Counted from the stretch's first letter, positions 37,056-45,246 are shown. The stretch is DNA of 64,000 bases from Variovorax sp. Sphag1AA (GCF_014192575.1 NZ_JACHYC010000003.1:558001-622000); one strand, 5' to 3'. Made by a program: numbers and translations. The notes: generated by a model not told the origin, from the letters alone.

Positions 37056-38246
37056 GTGACCAGCCTCGCGCCCGACGACCTCGCACTCATCGACACCTGC
37101 TCGCAGGCCTCGCTCGAACTCCTCGAGCGCAACCTCACGCCGCACGGCATCCTGGCCGCGAGCCGCACCGAGGCAGCCGTCGCGCGCCGCTACACGCGCA
37201 TCTTCGGGCGCGATGCGGCGATCTGCGTGATGGCAATGTGCGGCAGCGGCGTGCCGTCGCTCGAGCAAGGCGCGGTCGCGAGCCTCGAAGCGCTCGCCGC
37301 GCAGCAGGCGCCCAATGGCCAGGTCCCGAAGTACGTCGACCCGGAAGGCCTTGATGCCGACTTCTGGTACCTCGGCTGCATCGACGCCACCCTGTGGTGG
37401 CTGATCGCGGTGGACCATGTGCGACGCGCCGGCAGCGTCGATTCCGCGCACTGGCAGGACGGCGTCGAACGCGCGATCAACTGGCTGCTCGCGCAGGAGC
37501 ACCAGCACTTCCGCCTGCTGCAGCAGAACGAGGCGAGCGACTGGGCGGACATCATGCCGCGCTCGGGCTACGTGCTCTACACCAATGCGCTCTGGTACGA
37601 GGTCAAGCGCCGCTTCGCCCTCGCGCATGCCGAAGAGACGTACTACCACTTCAACCACCTCTTCAACCCCTTCCAGCGCGACCTGCCCGAATACCACCGT
37701 GCACGGCTCCTGGGGCACTACGCGCGGCGCGGCCGGCGCGATCCGGGGCTCTACCTCAGCTTCGTCAACCTCTCGGTGGTCGGCGACGAGGGCGACGTGT
37801 TCGGCAACCTCCTCGCGATCCAGGGCGGCCTGGCCGACGAGGCGATGTCCCACCGCATCGTGAACACCATCGCGACGGCTCAGGCGGCCGAGCCGTGGCC
37901 GGTGCGCGTGGCGCTGCATCCGCTGACCCAGCAGCACCCGCTGTGGCGGCCGTACATGGCGAGGCACCAACAGAACCTGATGCACCAGTACCACAACGGC
38001 GGCATCTGGCCTTTCGTGGGCGGCTACTGGGTGCTGGCACTGGCGCAGCTCGGGCTGCGCGAGCGGGCGTGGCAAGCACTCGCCCACCTCGCGCGAGCGA
38101 ATGCACACGGCGAATGGCGCTTCACCGAATGGTTCCACGGCCGCACGCTGGAGCCCATGGGCATGGCTGGACAGAGCTGGAACGCCGCGACTTTCCTCCT
38201 CGCCCACCGCACGCTCGGCGACGCCCGGCGACAGACGCCCGCCTGA
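37056..38246 (+). CDS. (alpha/alpha)6-barrel glycosidase, GH100 invertase/debranching-like
   Basis: Protein of 396 residues with an alpha-toroid pattern. FGRDAAICVMAMCGSG resembles the conserved GRD segment of GH100/GH37-like enzymes. Other marks are GQVPKYVDPEGLDADFWYLGCIDATLWWLIA, SDWADIMPRSGYVLYTNALWY, YHNGGIWPFVGGYWVLAL and WFHGRTLEPMGMAGQSWNAATFLLA. Acidic residues in FGRD, DWAD and EWFHG are candidate catalytic groups. It starts at a GTG two bases after the xylD stop, with no clear ribosome binding site, so translation may be coupled. It could be a neutral invertase or a glucosylglycerate/debranching-type hydrolase. Substrate unproven. Confidence 0.65.
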   Translation: MTSLAPDDLALIDTCSQASLELLERNLTPHGILAASRTEAAVARRYTRIFGRDAAICVMAMCGSGVPSLEQGAVASLEALAAQQAPNGQVPKYVDPEGLDADFWYLGCIDATLWWLIAVDHVRRAGSVDSAHWQDGVERAINWLLAQEHQHFRLLQQNEASDWADIMPRSGYVLYTNALWYEVKRRFALAHAEETYYHFNHLFNPFQRDLPEYHRARLLGHYARRGRRDPGLYLSFVNLSVVGDEGDVFGNLLAIQGGLADEAMSHRIVNTIATAQAAEPWPVRVALHPLTQQHPLWRPYMARHQQNLMHQYHNGGIWPFVGGYWVLALAQLGLRERAWQALAHLARANAHGEWRFTEWFHGRTLEPMGMAGQSWNAATFLLAHRTLGDARRQTPA

Positions 38247-38263
38247 GGACGGCGGATCGTCCT
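38246..38263. terminator. hairpin after the xyl operon
   Basis: AGGACG and CGTCCT make a perfect six-base-pair stem around GCGGAT, starting at the last base of the hydrolase gene. There is no T-run, so a terminator role is tentative. Confidence 0.3.
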
Positions 38264-38291
38264 ACGCGGACTGCCCCACGCCTTTGCTTTG

Positions 38292-38747
38292 ATGGCGCTC
38301 AAGATGAGCGCGTTTTCGCAGTCTTCGCAGCAACTGATCCTTCGGCTCCTGCAGGCGCTGGCCTGCTCCCGCATCCACTTCGGATGCAAACGCCTGTCGC
38401 CCAAGGTCTGGAAGTACCCCGATCTGTCGTGCGACGAGCTCTGGCTGCGCATGACCCTGTACCAGGAACGGATCGACCAGCTCGCCAATGCGATGAGTAC
38501 CGAAGAACGCGCCCAGGTCCGGCTGGAGCGAGCGCTGTTCCTGCGCCTCCTCCTCGAAAGCGCCACCGCTCGCCTCCAGTCCTGGAGCGACCAGGACGAG
38601 GTGGCCGACATGCCGCCGTCGCATCTCTTCGAGTGGGTGGCGCACGACGACGAGCGGCTGGAACTCTCGCAGCTCGAGGCCGCCATGACGCCCCAGGAAA
38701 GCGCCCGCTACGACATCGCGGTCAACGGGCTGCAGTGGCTCGACTGA
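38292..38747 (+). CDS. hypothetical protein, helical
   Basis: A 151-residue protein I do not recognise. It is predicted to be largely helical and soluble, with segments LILRLLQALACSRIHF, ELWLRMTLYQERIDQLANAM, ALFLRLLLESATARLQSW and ARYDIAVNGLQWLD. The start is uncertain: ATGs at 38292 and 38304 and a TTG at 38289 are all possible, and no Shine-Dalgarno is evident. It stands 45 bp after the hydrolase gene and about 105 bp before the DUF3348 operon. That last gap contains a CAGGTG/CACCTG inverted repeat and probably the operon's promoter. Confidence 0.5.
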   Translation: MALKMSAFSQSSQQLILRLLQALACSRIHFGCKRLSPKVWKYPDLSCDELWLRMTLYQERIDQLANAMSTEERAQVRLERALFLRLLLESATARLQSWSDQDEVADMPPSHLFEWVAHDDERLELSQLEAAMTPQESARYDIAVNGLQWLD

Positions 38748-38852
38748 ACGCCGCGTTGCAGGTGCTTACCCTCACCTGCCCCTCTGGGGGCGGTTCGGAA
38801 GGGCTCATCAGTTAGACTGCTGGGCTTTTCCAGCTGGCGGTAAGGTGCACAA

Positions 38853-39536
38853 GTGTCGATGCGCAGGAGTTTGACTGGCTCGGCGCTCATTCGCTTGCTC
38901 GATCGACTGGCCGGCCCCGATGTTCGCGAATCCGGCGCATCCACGTCGGATCGGCTGAGCCAATGGTTCAGCTGGACGGACGCCATCTCCCTTTCCGCAG
39001 CCCTTGACGGCGTGCCCGTGGCCGGTGCCTCTGGCACATCCAGCGGAAAGAGTGCATCCCGCGCCGAAGAAGGCGAATGCCAACGCGTGCGGGCCGCGCT
39101 CACCAAGGCAATCGCCGAAGACAGCACCTTCGCCGCGCCCCAGCAGACCCAAACCGCAGCGGATGACGCCGAGACCGACTTTTCGCCCTACCGCCAGCGC
39201 TACCAGGCGCGGCAGCAGGCCATCGAAGCGGGTGTCGGCGCATTGCGCGGCAAGCTGCGGTCGCGGCTTGCGGCCCGCTCGCCCGAGATGGCAAAGCTGG
39301 CCGCAGTGGATGTCGTGATGGAACAAGTGTTGGGCACCCGCGAACGCAGCCTTTTGTCTACTGTGCCCAAGGTGCTCGAGAAGCATTTCGGCCGGCTACG
39401 CCAGGACGCCGAATCGACCGAAACCGGCGCATGGCTCGACATCTTCCGCCGCGACGCACGCGATGTGCTGCTCGCCGAACTGGATTTTCGATTTCAACCC
39501 GTCGAAGGGCTGCTCGATGCCCTTCGCATGAAGTAA
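38853..39536 (+). CDS. DUF3348 protein, first gene of a putative stator system
   Basis: Soluble protein of 227 residues, function unknown. The N-terminus (RSLTGSALIRLLDRLAGPDVRESGASTSDRLSQWFSWTDAISLSAALDG) is the DUF3348 signature. The middle is Ala/Gln/Glu-rich and helical (FSPYRQRYQARQQAIEAGVGALRGKLRSRLA). The C-terminus, AWLDIFRRDARDVLLAELDFRFQPVEGLLDALRMK, looks like a compact binding domain. I choose the GTG at 38853 because TAAGG lies seven bases upstream. It precedes the DUF802 gene by nine bases, and the four genes to 42911 overlap or nearly touch. It is probably a cytoplasmic partner of the membrane complex encoded next. Confidence 0.82.
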   Translation: MSMRRSLTGSALIRLLDRLAGPDVRESGASTSDRLSQWFSWTDAISLSAALDGVPVAGASGTSSGKSASRAEEGECQRVRAALTKAIAEDSTFAAPQQTQTAADDAETDFSPYRQRYQARQQAIEAGVGALRGKLRSRLAARSPEMAKLAAVDVVMEQVLGTRERSLLSTVPKVLEKHFGRLRQDAESTETGAWLDIFRRDARDVLLAELDFRFQPVEGLLDALRMK

Positions 39537-39545
39537 CCCGCATTC

Positions 39546-41636
39546 ATGAACAGAACTCTTCTACATGCCGTCCTCGTGGCCGGCCTGGCGGCCGTGGGCT
39601 GGGTGGGCCTCGGCTATGCCGGCACGAACGCACTGGCACTCGCGGTCATCGTGCTCATCGCCGCGTTCTACATCGTCGGCGCGCTGGAACTGCATCGCTA
39701 CCAGCAGGCGACTTCGTCGCTGGTGCAGGCCACCGCGACGACTACTGAATCGCCCCCGAAGCTCGCCGACTGGCTCGACACCCTGCATCCTTCGCTGCGC
39801 AATGCGGTGCGCCTACGCGTCGAAGGCGAACGCGTCGGGCTGCCCGGTCCTGCGCTGACGCCCTATCTCGTGGGCCTGCTGGTGCTGCTCGGCATGCTGG
39901 GCACCTTCGTCGGCATGGTGGTCACGCTCAAGGGCACCGGCATGGCCCTCGACAGCGCGACCGATCTCGAAGCGGTGCGCGCATCGCTGTCCGCGCCGGT
40001 CAAGGGCCTGGGACTGGCCTTCGGCACCTCGGTCGCCGGCGTGGCCGCTTCGGCGATGCTGGGCCTCGCCTCGGCACTGTGCCGACGCGAACGCCTGCGC
40101 GCCGGACAACTGCTGGACACGCGGATCGCCACCAGCCTGCGGGTGCACTCGCTGGCGTATCAGCGCGAGGAATCGTTCAGGTTGCTGCAGCAGCAGGCCC
40201 AGGTGATGCCCGACCTGGTCCGCCAGTTGCACGCCGTGATGACGACGATGGAGCAGCAGAGCGTGGCCATCAGCGAGCGCCTCGCCGCAAGCCAGGACCA
40301 TTTCCACGCACGCGCCGAGGCCGCATACACCGGCCTGGCTACGTCGGTCGGCCAATCGCTCCAGCAGAGCCTCACCGAAAGCGCGCGCATCGCAGGCGCA
40401 ACCATCCAGCCAGTGGTCGAGACGACCATGGCCGGCATTGCGCGCGAGACCGCATCGCTGCACGACAAGGTCGCGAGCACGGTGCAGATGCAGCTCGAAG
40501 GGCTCTCGGGCCGCTTCGAGACGATGACCGCCAGCGTCGCCGATACGTGGAAGAGCGCACTCTCCCAGCACCAGAACACGAACGAAGCCCTCTCGACCGA
40601 CCTGCGCGGCGCACTCGGCCAGTTCGCCGAGACCTTCGAGCAACGCTCGGCCTCGCTGGTCGAAGACGTCTCCACGCATCTGCAAAGCACGGTCGGCAGC
40701 GTTTCTGACACCTGGGGTGGCGCACTGGCGCAGCACGAGCGCACGAGCGAGAAGCTCGCGGCCGACACGCAACAGGCGCTCGCCGCCGCTGCCGCGACCT
40801 TCGAGCAGCACTCGGCAGTGCTTCTGGGCAAGGTCGACGAGTCGCACGCCAATCTCCAGACCGAACTCGCCGCGCGCGACGAGCAGCGCCTGTCCGCGTG
40901 GAACCACTCGCTCGAATCGATGGCAGGCTCGCTGCATCAGGAATGGCAGCAGGCCGGCGAACACGCCGCGACGCAGCAGCAGCAGCTCAGCGAAGCCATG
41001 GCGCAGACCGCGCGCGACATCGCGGCGCAGTCCGAAGCGCATGCGAAGAGCACCATCGCCGAGACCGCCCGACTGCTCGAGGCCGCATCGGAAGCCCCGA
41101 AGGCCGCGGCCGAGGTGGTGGCAGAACTGCGCCAGAAGCTCTCCGACAGCATGGCGCGCGACAACGCGATGCTGGAAGAGCGCGGCCACATCCTCGAAAC
41201 GCTGAAGACCTTGCTGGATGCGGTGAACCATGCCTCGACCGAACAGCGAGGCGCCATCGATGCGCTGGTCGCTTCCTCGGCCGATCTGCTGGAACGCGTC
41301 GGAAGCCGCTTCACCGAACAACTCGAAGCCGAGACCGGCAAGATGGGCGAAGTCGCCGCGCAACTCACCGGCAGCGCGGTCGAAGTGGCAAGCCTCGGCG
41401 AAGCCTTCGGCCATGCAGTCGGCCTCTTCAGCGAATCGAACGACAAGCTGGTGGGCCATCTGCAGCGCATCGAAGCGGCGCTGGGCAAATCGATCGCGCG
41501 CAGCGACGAGCAGCTTGCCTACTACGTCGCGCAGGCGCGCGAGGTGATCGACCTGAGCATCATGTCGCAGAAGCAGGTGGTCGAAGACCTCCAGCAGATC
41601 GCGAACCGCCAGGCCACTGCAGGCAGCGAAGCGTGA
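39546..41636 (+). CDS. DUF802 protein: MotA/ExbB-like membrane stator with a long coiled-coil tail
   Basis: Membrane protein of 696 residues. Hydrophobic segments lie at about 6-24, 28-47, 104-127 and 152-178. The third contains LVLLGMLGTFVGMVVTLKG and the fourth PVKGLGLAFGTSVAGVAASAMLGLASALCRRER. These match the two pore-lining helices of the ExbB/TolQ/MotA family, including the LLGT-VGM motif. From about residue 185 to 690 the protein is a continuous Ala/Gln/Glu/Ser-rich helical tail, predicted coiled coil and cytoplasmic. A 46-residue unit at 330-375 (SVADTW...) recurs at 385-430 (SVSDTW...). Ordinary TolQ/ExbB proteins have no such tail; ZorA of Zorya defence does. The stop overlaps the next ATG by one base. 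The stator assignment is inference from topology. Confidence 0.85.
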   Translation: MNRTLLHAVLVAGLAAVGWVGLGYAGTNALALAVIVLIAAFYIVGALELHRYQQATSSLVQATATTTESPPKLADWLDTLHPSLRNAVRLRVEGERVGLPGPALTPYLVGLLVLLGMLGTFVGMVVTLKGTGMALDSATDLEAVRASLSAPVKGLGLAFGTSVAGVAASAMLGLASALCRRERLRAGQLLDTRIATSLRVHSLAYQREESFRLLQQQAQVMPDLVRQLHAVMTTMEQQSVAISERLAASQDHFHARAEAAYTGLATSVGQSLQQSLTESARIAGATIQPVVETTMAGIARETASLHDKVASTVQMQLEGLSGRFETMTASVADTWKSALSQHQNTNEALSTDLRGALGQFAETFEQRSASLVEDVSTHLQSTVGSVSDTWGGALAQHERTSEKLAADTQQALAAAAATFEQHSAVLLGKVDESHANLQTELAARDEQRLSAWNHSLESMAGSLHQEWQQAGEHAATQQQQLSEAMAQTARDIAAQSEAHAKSTIAETARLLEAASEAPKAAAEVVAELRQKLSDSMARDNAMLEERGHILETLKTLLDAVNHASTEQRGAIDALVASSADLLERVGSRFTEQLEAETGKMGEVAAQLTGSAVEVASLGEAFGHAVGLFSESNDKLVGHLQRIEAALGKSIARSDEQLAYYVAQAREVIDLSIMSQKQVVEDLQQIANRQATAGSEA

Positions 41637-42283
41637 TGCACGACGACGTCGATGCCGGCCTCGAGCCGGAGGTGCCGGTCTGGGCGGTCTTCGGCGACCT
41701 GATGGCGGGCCTGCTCGGCGCTTTCGTGCTGATCCTCGTGTGCGCGATCGGCATGCAGCTCGACCTCACATCGAAGCTGCAGGACGAGGTACAGAAGCGG
41801 CGCATCGAGGCGCAGCGCCGCGAAGCGCTGGAGAAGGCTCTTCAGGGCCCACTCGCCGCCGGCCGCGTGACGCTCAACAACGGGCGCATCGGCATCAGCG
41901 GCAGCGTGCTGTTTGCGGTGAGCTCGGCTGATCTGCAGCCGGAAGGTCGCCAGTTGCTCAGGAGCCTCGCCGCACCGCTTGCCGCCTACCTGCGCTCGCG
42001 CGACGAGATCCTGATGGTGAGCGGCTTCACCGACGACCGCCAGGTGCGCGGCGGCAGCAAGCAATTCGCGGACAACTGGGAGTTGTCGGCGCAACGCTCG
42101 TTGACTGTGACGCGTACGCTCATCGAGGAAGGATTGCCTTCGTCATCGGTGTTCGCCGCGGCCTTCGGTTCGGAGCAGGCGGTCGCATCCAATGCCGATG
42201 CAGAGGGACGCGCGCGAAACCGTCGCGTGGAAATGGCGCCGACCCCACGGCCGTCGAACAGCATCCCCGGGCATCGTGAGTAA
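41636..42283 (+). CDS. OmpA-domain protein, MotB/ZorB-like stator partner
   Basis: Single-pass inner-membrane protein of 215 residues. After a short acidic cytoplasmic N-terminus, the helix VFGDLMAGLLGAFVLILVCAIGMQL spans the membrane with Asp21 near its start, the position of the proton-carrying Asp in MotB, TolR, ExbD and ZorB. A 40-residue helical linker follows. The OmpA/MotB peptidoglycan-binding domain has GISGSVLFAVSSADLQPEGRQLL, ILMVSGFTDDRQV and NWELSAQRSLTVTRTLIEEG, ending ARNRRVEMAP. A GTG three bases upstream is an alternative start. Encoded directly after the MotA/ExbB-like DUF802 gene, it should form a heteromeric ion-driven unit anchored to the cell wall. Confidence 0.88.
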   Translation: MHDDVDAGLEPEVPVWAVFGDLMAGLLGAFVLILVCAIGMQLDLTSKLQDEVQKRRIEAQRREALEKALQGPLAAGRVTLNNGRIGISGSVLFAVSSADLQPEGRQLLRSLAAPLAAYLRSRDEILMVSGFTDDRQVRGGSKQFADNWELSAQRSLTVTRTLIEEGLPSSSVFAAAFGSEQAVASNADAEGRARNRRVEMAPTPRPSNSIPGHRE

Positions 42284-42911
42284 CGACGCAGCCAGCGACA
42301 GCAACGCCACCATCGACGAGTGGCGCCAGCGCGGCGACCACCGCTTCGATCCGGTGCGCTTTCATTTCATCGAAGCGTTGGCGCGTCGTACGGCGGGCTA
42401 CGGCGGTGAAGCACGGCGCCTGCTGGACGAGCGGTTGCAGACGCATATGGCGGCCTATGCCGAAGCGCTGCAAAAGTCCCGTGACGCCGCGCAGGTTGCG
42501 CCGGGCAACGACCCGGAGCCCATCCAGCGCAGTGCGCTCGCCGAGCTTGTCGAGCACATCGGGCAGCATGCCGCGCCGACCGCCGTTGGCTCAGCAGCGA
42601 CCCCGGTTCCCTCGGGCGAACTGAAGACGCTCAGCTACTTCAAGAGCACCTGGTCGCGCCTGAGCGCCGACCGCCGGCTCAATCAATCGCTCGCCAAGGT
42701 GCCGGAAAACGCGGGGCCGCTCAACTCGCATCACCTCGTGCACCGCGCACTCACGCTGATGCACGAACTCTCGCCGGAGTACCTCAACAAGTTCATGTCG
42801 TACGTCGACGGACTCCTGTGGCTCGACGACGCGAACGCGCGCAGCCCCGCCGTTGCAAGCGCGCAGGTTGCCGAAACCGGCAAGAAAAGCGGTCGCGGCA
42901 AACGACGCTGA
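42276..42911 (+). CDS. DUF2894 protein, last gene of the putative stator system
   Basis: Soluble protein of 211 residues, function unknown. After DEWRQRGDHRFDPVRFHFIEALARRTAGYGGEARRLLDERL, a helical N-terminal half, comes a linker. The conserved C-terminal block follows: LSYFKSTWSRLSADRRLNQSL, then PLNSHHLVHRALTLMHELSPEYLNKFMSYVDGLLWLD. The end is basic (KKSGRGKRR). It starts at a GTG overlapping the OmpA gene by eight bases. The invariant SPEYL-FM-Y-D-L-WL pattern looks like a helical interaction module. With DUF3348 it is probably a cytoplasmic effector or regulator of the DUF802/OmpA complex. Confidence 0.83.
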   Translation: MSNDAASDSNATIDEWRQRGDHRFDPVRFHFIEALARRTAGYGGEARRLLDERLQTHMAAYAEALQKSRDAAQVAPGNDPEPIQRSALAELVEHIGQHAAPTAVGSAATPVPSGELKTLSYFKSTWSRLSADRRLNQSLAKVPENAGPLNSHHLVHRALTLMHELSPEYLNKFMSYVDGLLWLDDANARSPAVASAQVAETGKKSGRGKRR

Positions 42912-42914
42912 AGC

Positions 42915-42933
42915 GGCCCTTCGCCCAAGGGCC
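42915..42933. terminator. bidirectional hairpin between the DUF2894 and amidohydrolase genes
   Basis: GGCCCTT and AAGGGCC form a perfect seven-base-pair stem with a five-base loop between two convergent genes. It is the best terminator candidate for both operons, although the T-runs are only two bases long. Confidence 0.5.
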
Positions 42934-42938
42934 TGCGT

Positions 42939-44399
42939 TCAGGCCTTGAGGGTGTTCTTGTGGATCTTGCCGTCCTTCATGACGATCATCAGGCTCGTGT
43001 CCGGCGTGGCGAGCAGCGCGATGTTGTCGAGCGGATTGCCGTCGACCAGCAACAGGTCCGCATAAGCGCCCTCTTCCAGCACGCCCAGCTTGCCCGGATA
43101 GGGATTGCGCGGCCCCGATAGCGCCATCAGCTGCGCATTGGTTGACGTTGCCATCGTGAGAATTTCGCTGTTCGAGAACCAGCGCGTGAGGTGCGTGAGC
43201 ATGATGCCCTGCCGCTGCGCCAGCGCGGGCGAGAACAGCATGTCGGAGCCGAAGGCGGTCTTGATCTTGTACTTCTTGGCAAGCTTGTAGAGGCCGTCCG
43301 TGGCCCCGAAGACCTGCTGCGCGGAGATGGCGCCTTGGCCGGTCAGCCGTCCGGTGTCCTCGTCGGACAGGAAGGGTTGCGTGCTGAGCCAGACGCCCTT
43401 GTCGGCCATCAGCCTGGCTGTCGCGTCGTCCATCAGGTGTGCGTGCTCGACACAACCCGCGCCCGCGTTGATCGCGCGCTGCACCGTATTCGACGCGTAG
43501 GCGTGCACCGTGATGTAGGTGTTCCAGTCCCTCGCGACTTCGGCGGCCGCGCGCACCTCGGCCTCGCTCAGGGTCGTCAGGTCGAGCGGGGTCCGCGGCG
43601 ACGAGACACCGCCGCCGCCCACGATCTTGACTTGCGATGCACCCTGCGTGAGCTGTTCGCGCACGCGCAAGCGAATCTCGTCGGGGCCGTCGACGATCGC
43701 GGCCGCGCCGGTCCTCTCGGTAAAGCTCGGCACGCCGGGCGTGCGCGGCACGTCCGAAAGCGGGCGCAGGTCGCCATGCCCGCCGCTGCCGGTGATCATC
43801 GCGCCGCACGGGTAGATGCGCGGCCCGGCGATCAGTCCTTCGTCGATCGCCTGCTTGAACGCGAAGGTGGGGCCACCGAGGTCACGCACCGTGGTGAATC
43901 CGCGCAACAGCGTGCGCTCGGCCTCGGCGCTGCCCGCCAGATGGATGTAGCCGATGTTGCCTTGCAGGAGCACCGGCAGCGGCAGCGCCGCAAACAGCGA
44001 ATGCCAGTGCGCATCGATCAGCCCCGGCATCATCACGCGGCCCTTGCAATCGATGAGTTGCGCGCCTGCGGGGGTCGCCGGGGTGCCAGCGCCGATCGAC
44101 TTGATGCGATTGCCTTCCACGAGCAGGTGGCCGTCACGCAGCTGAGCGGAGCGGCCGTCAAAAATGCGAACGTTGGTAAACAGTGTCGACTTCGGCTGTT
44201 CGGGGGTCTGCGCCTTTGCCTTCAAAGGAAAGCCGAGCGCCGCGACCGACGCGACCGATGCGGCCATGCCGGCCACGAAGCCACGGCGCGTGAGTTCTGC
44301 GTTGATGCGACGGGTCAGCGAATGAAGCTCCGGACGGTGGCACAGGCACACGGCGCGTCGGATGACTGTGTCGCCGGTGAGGGATGAGCATGCGTACAA
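42939..44399 (-). CDS. Tat-exported amidohydrolase (imidazolonepropionase-like)
   Basis: Metal-dependent hydrolase of about 486 residues. A twin-arginine signal (TRRGFVAGMAASVASVAALGFPLKAKA) directs it to the periplasm. The metal site is HxH in LIDAHWHSLFA. Lys in ASQVKIVGGGG is the candidate carbamate ligand, and later ligands lie in TVHAYASN, CVEHAHLMD and AFGSDMLFS. Substrates in this group include N-acyl amino acids and prolyl dipeptides. The start is not obvious: I choose the TTG at 44399 because AAGGAGA lies five bases upstream. The upstream ATGs at 44489 and 44456 lack a ribosome binding site. It is divergent from the DHFR-like gene. Confidence 0.83.
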   Translation of the reverse strand: MYACSSLTGDTVIRRAVCLCHRPELHSLTRRINAELTRRGFVAGMAASVASVAALGFPLKAKAQTPEQPKSTLFTNVRIFDGRSAQLRDGHLLVEGNRIKSIGAGTPATPAGAQLIDCKGRVMMPGLIDAHWHSLFAALPLPVLLQGNIGYIHLAGSAEAERTLLRGFTTVRDLGGPTFAFKQAIDEGLIAGPRIYPCGAMITGSGGHGDLRPLSDVPRTPGVPSFTERTGAAAIVDGPDEIRLRVREQLTQGASQVKIVGGGGVSSPRTPLDLTTLSEAEVRAAAEVARDWNTYITVHAYASNTVQRAINAGAGCVEHAHLMDDATARLMADKGVWLSTQPFLSDEDTGRLTGQGAISAQQVFGATDGLYKLAKKYKIKTAFGSDMLFSPALAQRQGIMLTHLTRWFSNSEILTMATSTNAQLMALSGPRNPYPGKLGVLEEGAYADLLLVDGNPLDNIALLATPDTSLMIVMKDGKIHKNTLKA

Positions 44400-44513
44400 A
44401 AGGGTCTCCTTGCGGATCGATGAGTCCGTGCATGGTGTCTCTCTGCAACGAGGCATGTCAACCGAATCGAAGGTCCGGTTGCGGCGCATGCCTGTGCCTG
44501 CAAGAATGCCCCG

Positions 44514-45167
44514 ATGTCCAAACTACGTGTGCAAAGCTTCTCGGTCTCCCTCGACGGCTTCAGCGCGGGGCCGGCGCAGGACCTGCAGAACCCGCTCGGC
44601 GTTCGCGGTCCGGAGCTGATGGAGTGGGTCTTCCCGACGCGCTTCTTCCGTGCAATGCATGGTGATGGCGGCAGCGAAGGCGAGACCGGCATCGACAACT
44701 CGATGGCCGAAGAAGGTTTCGCGAACCTGGGTGCCTGGATCCTCGGGCGCAACATGTTCGGCCCGGTGCGCGGCCCATGGCCCGACGACAGCTGGAAGGG
44801 CTGGTGGGGCGACGAGCCGCCGTATCACACGCCCGTCTTCGTGCTCACCCACCATCCGCGCGAACCGCTCGCGATGAAGGGCGGCACCGAGTTCCGCTTC
44901 GTGACTGAAGGCATTCACGCAGCGCTCCAGCAGGCAAAGGCCGCAGCGGGCGGGCGCGACGTGCGGCTCGGCGGTGGTGTTTCGACCGTCAGGCAGTACC
45001 TGCAGGCCGGGTTGATCGACGAGTTGCATCTCGCGGTCCGGCCGGTGCTGATGGGTTCGGGCGAGAACCTCTTCCAGGGCCTCGACCTGCATGCACTCGG
45101 CTATGAATGCCATCGCAGCGTGGCCGGCGAGCGGGCGACGCACGTGTTCCTGCGCAAGCGCGGCTGA
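44514..45167 (+). CDS. dihydrofolate reductase-like (RibD C-terminal domain) protein
   Basis: A 217-residue cytoplasmic protein of the DHFR/RibD-C fold. It begins with VQSFSVSLDGFSAGPAQ, the usual N-terminal strand-turn, then ILGRNMFGPVRGPW, VFVLTHHPREPLAMKGGTEFRFVT, RLGGGVSTVRQYLQAGLIDELHLAVRPVLMGSGENLF, which carries the NADPH-site glycines. The true substrate of these stand-alone proteins is unknown. No neighbouring riboflavin or folate gene is present. It is transcribed divergently from the amidohydrolase, and the 114 bp between their chosen starts must hold both promoters. Confidence 0.88.
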   Translation: MSKLRVQSFSVSLDGFSAGPAQDLQNPLGVRGPELMEWVFPTRFFRAMHGDGGSEGETGIDNSMAEEGFANLGAWILGRNMFGPVRGPWPDDSWKGWWGDEPPYHTPVFVLTHHPREPLAMKGGTEFRFVTEGIHAALQQAKAAAGGRDVRLGGGVSTVRQYLQAGLIDELHLAVRPVLMGSGENLFQGLDLHALGYECHRSVAGERATHVFLRKRG

Positions 45168-45246
45168 TGCCGCTGTCCACCGGGCGACTCGGCCGGAGCG
45201 CAGCGCGCGCCGATAATGGCCGGCGCCCGCCGATGGATTCCCGCGC

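Noticed and set aside
39813-41459. 548-codon frame opposite the DUF802 gene
   Set aside because: Antisense to the coiled-coil tail; composition is only Arg/His/Leu-rich noise.
39546-42283. Flagellar motAB or tolQR
   Set aside because: There are no flagellar or tolA/tolB/pal genes nearby, and the 500-residue tail does not occur in MotA or TolQ.
38853-42911. Canonical Zorya defence system
   Set aside because: The DUF802/OmpA pair resembles ZorAB in layout, but no ZorC, ZorD helicase or ZorE nuclease is present, so I do not call it Zorya.
44399-44489. ATG start at 44489 for the amidohydrolase
   Set aside because: It would place about 68 residues before the twin-arginine motif and has no ribosome binding site. 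The TTG at 44399 has AAGGAGA at good spacing.
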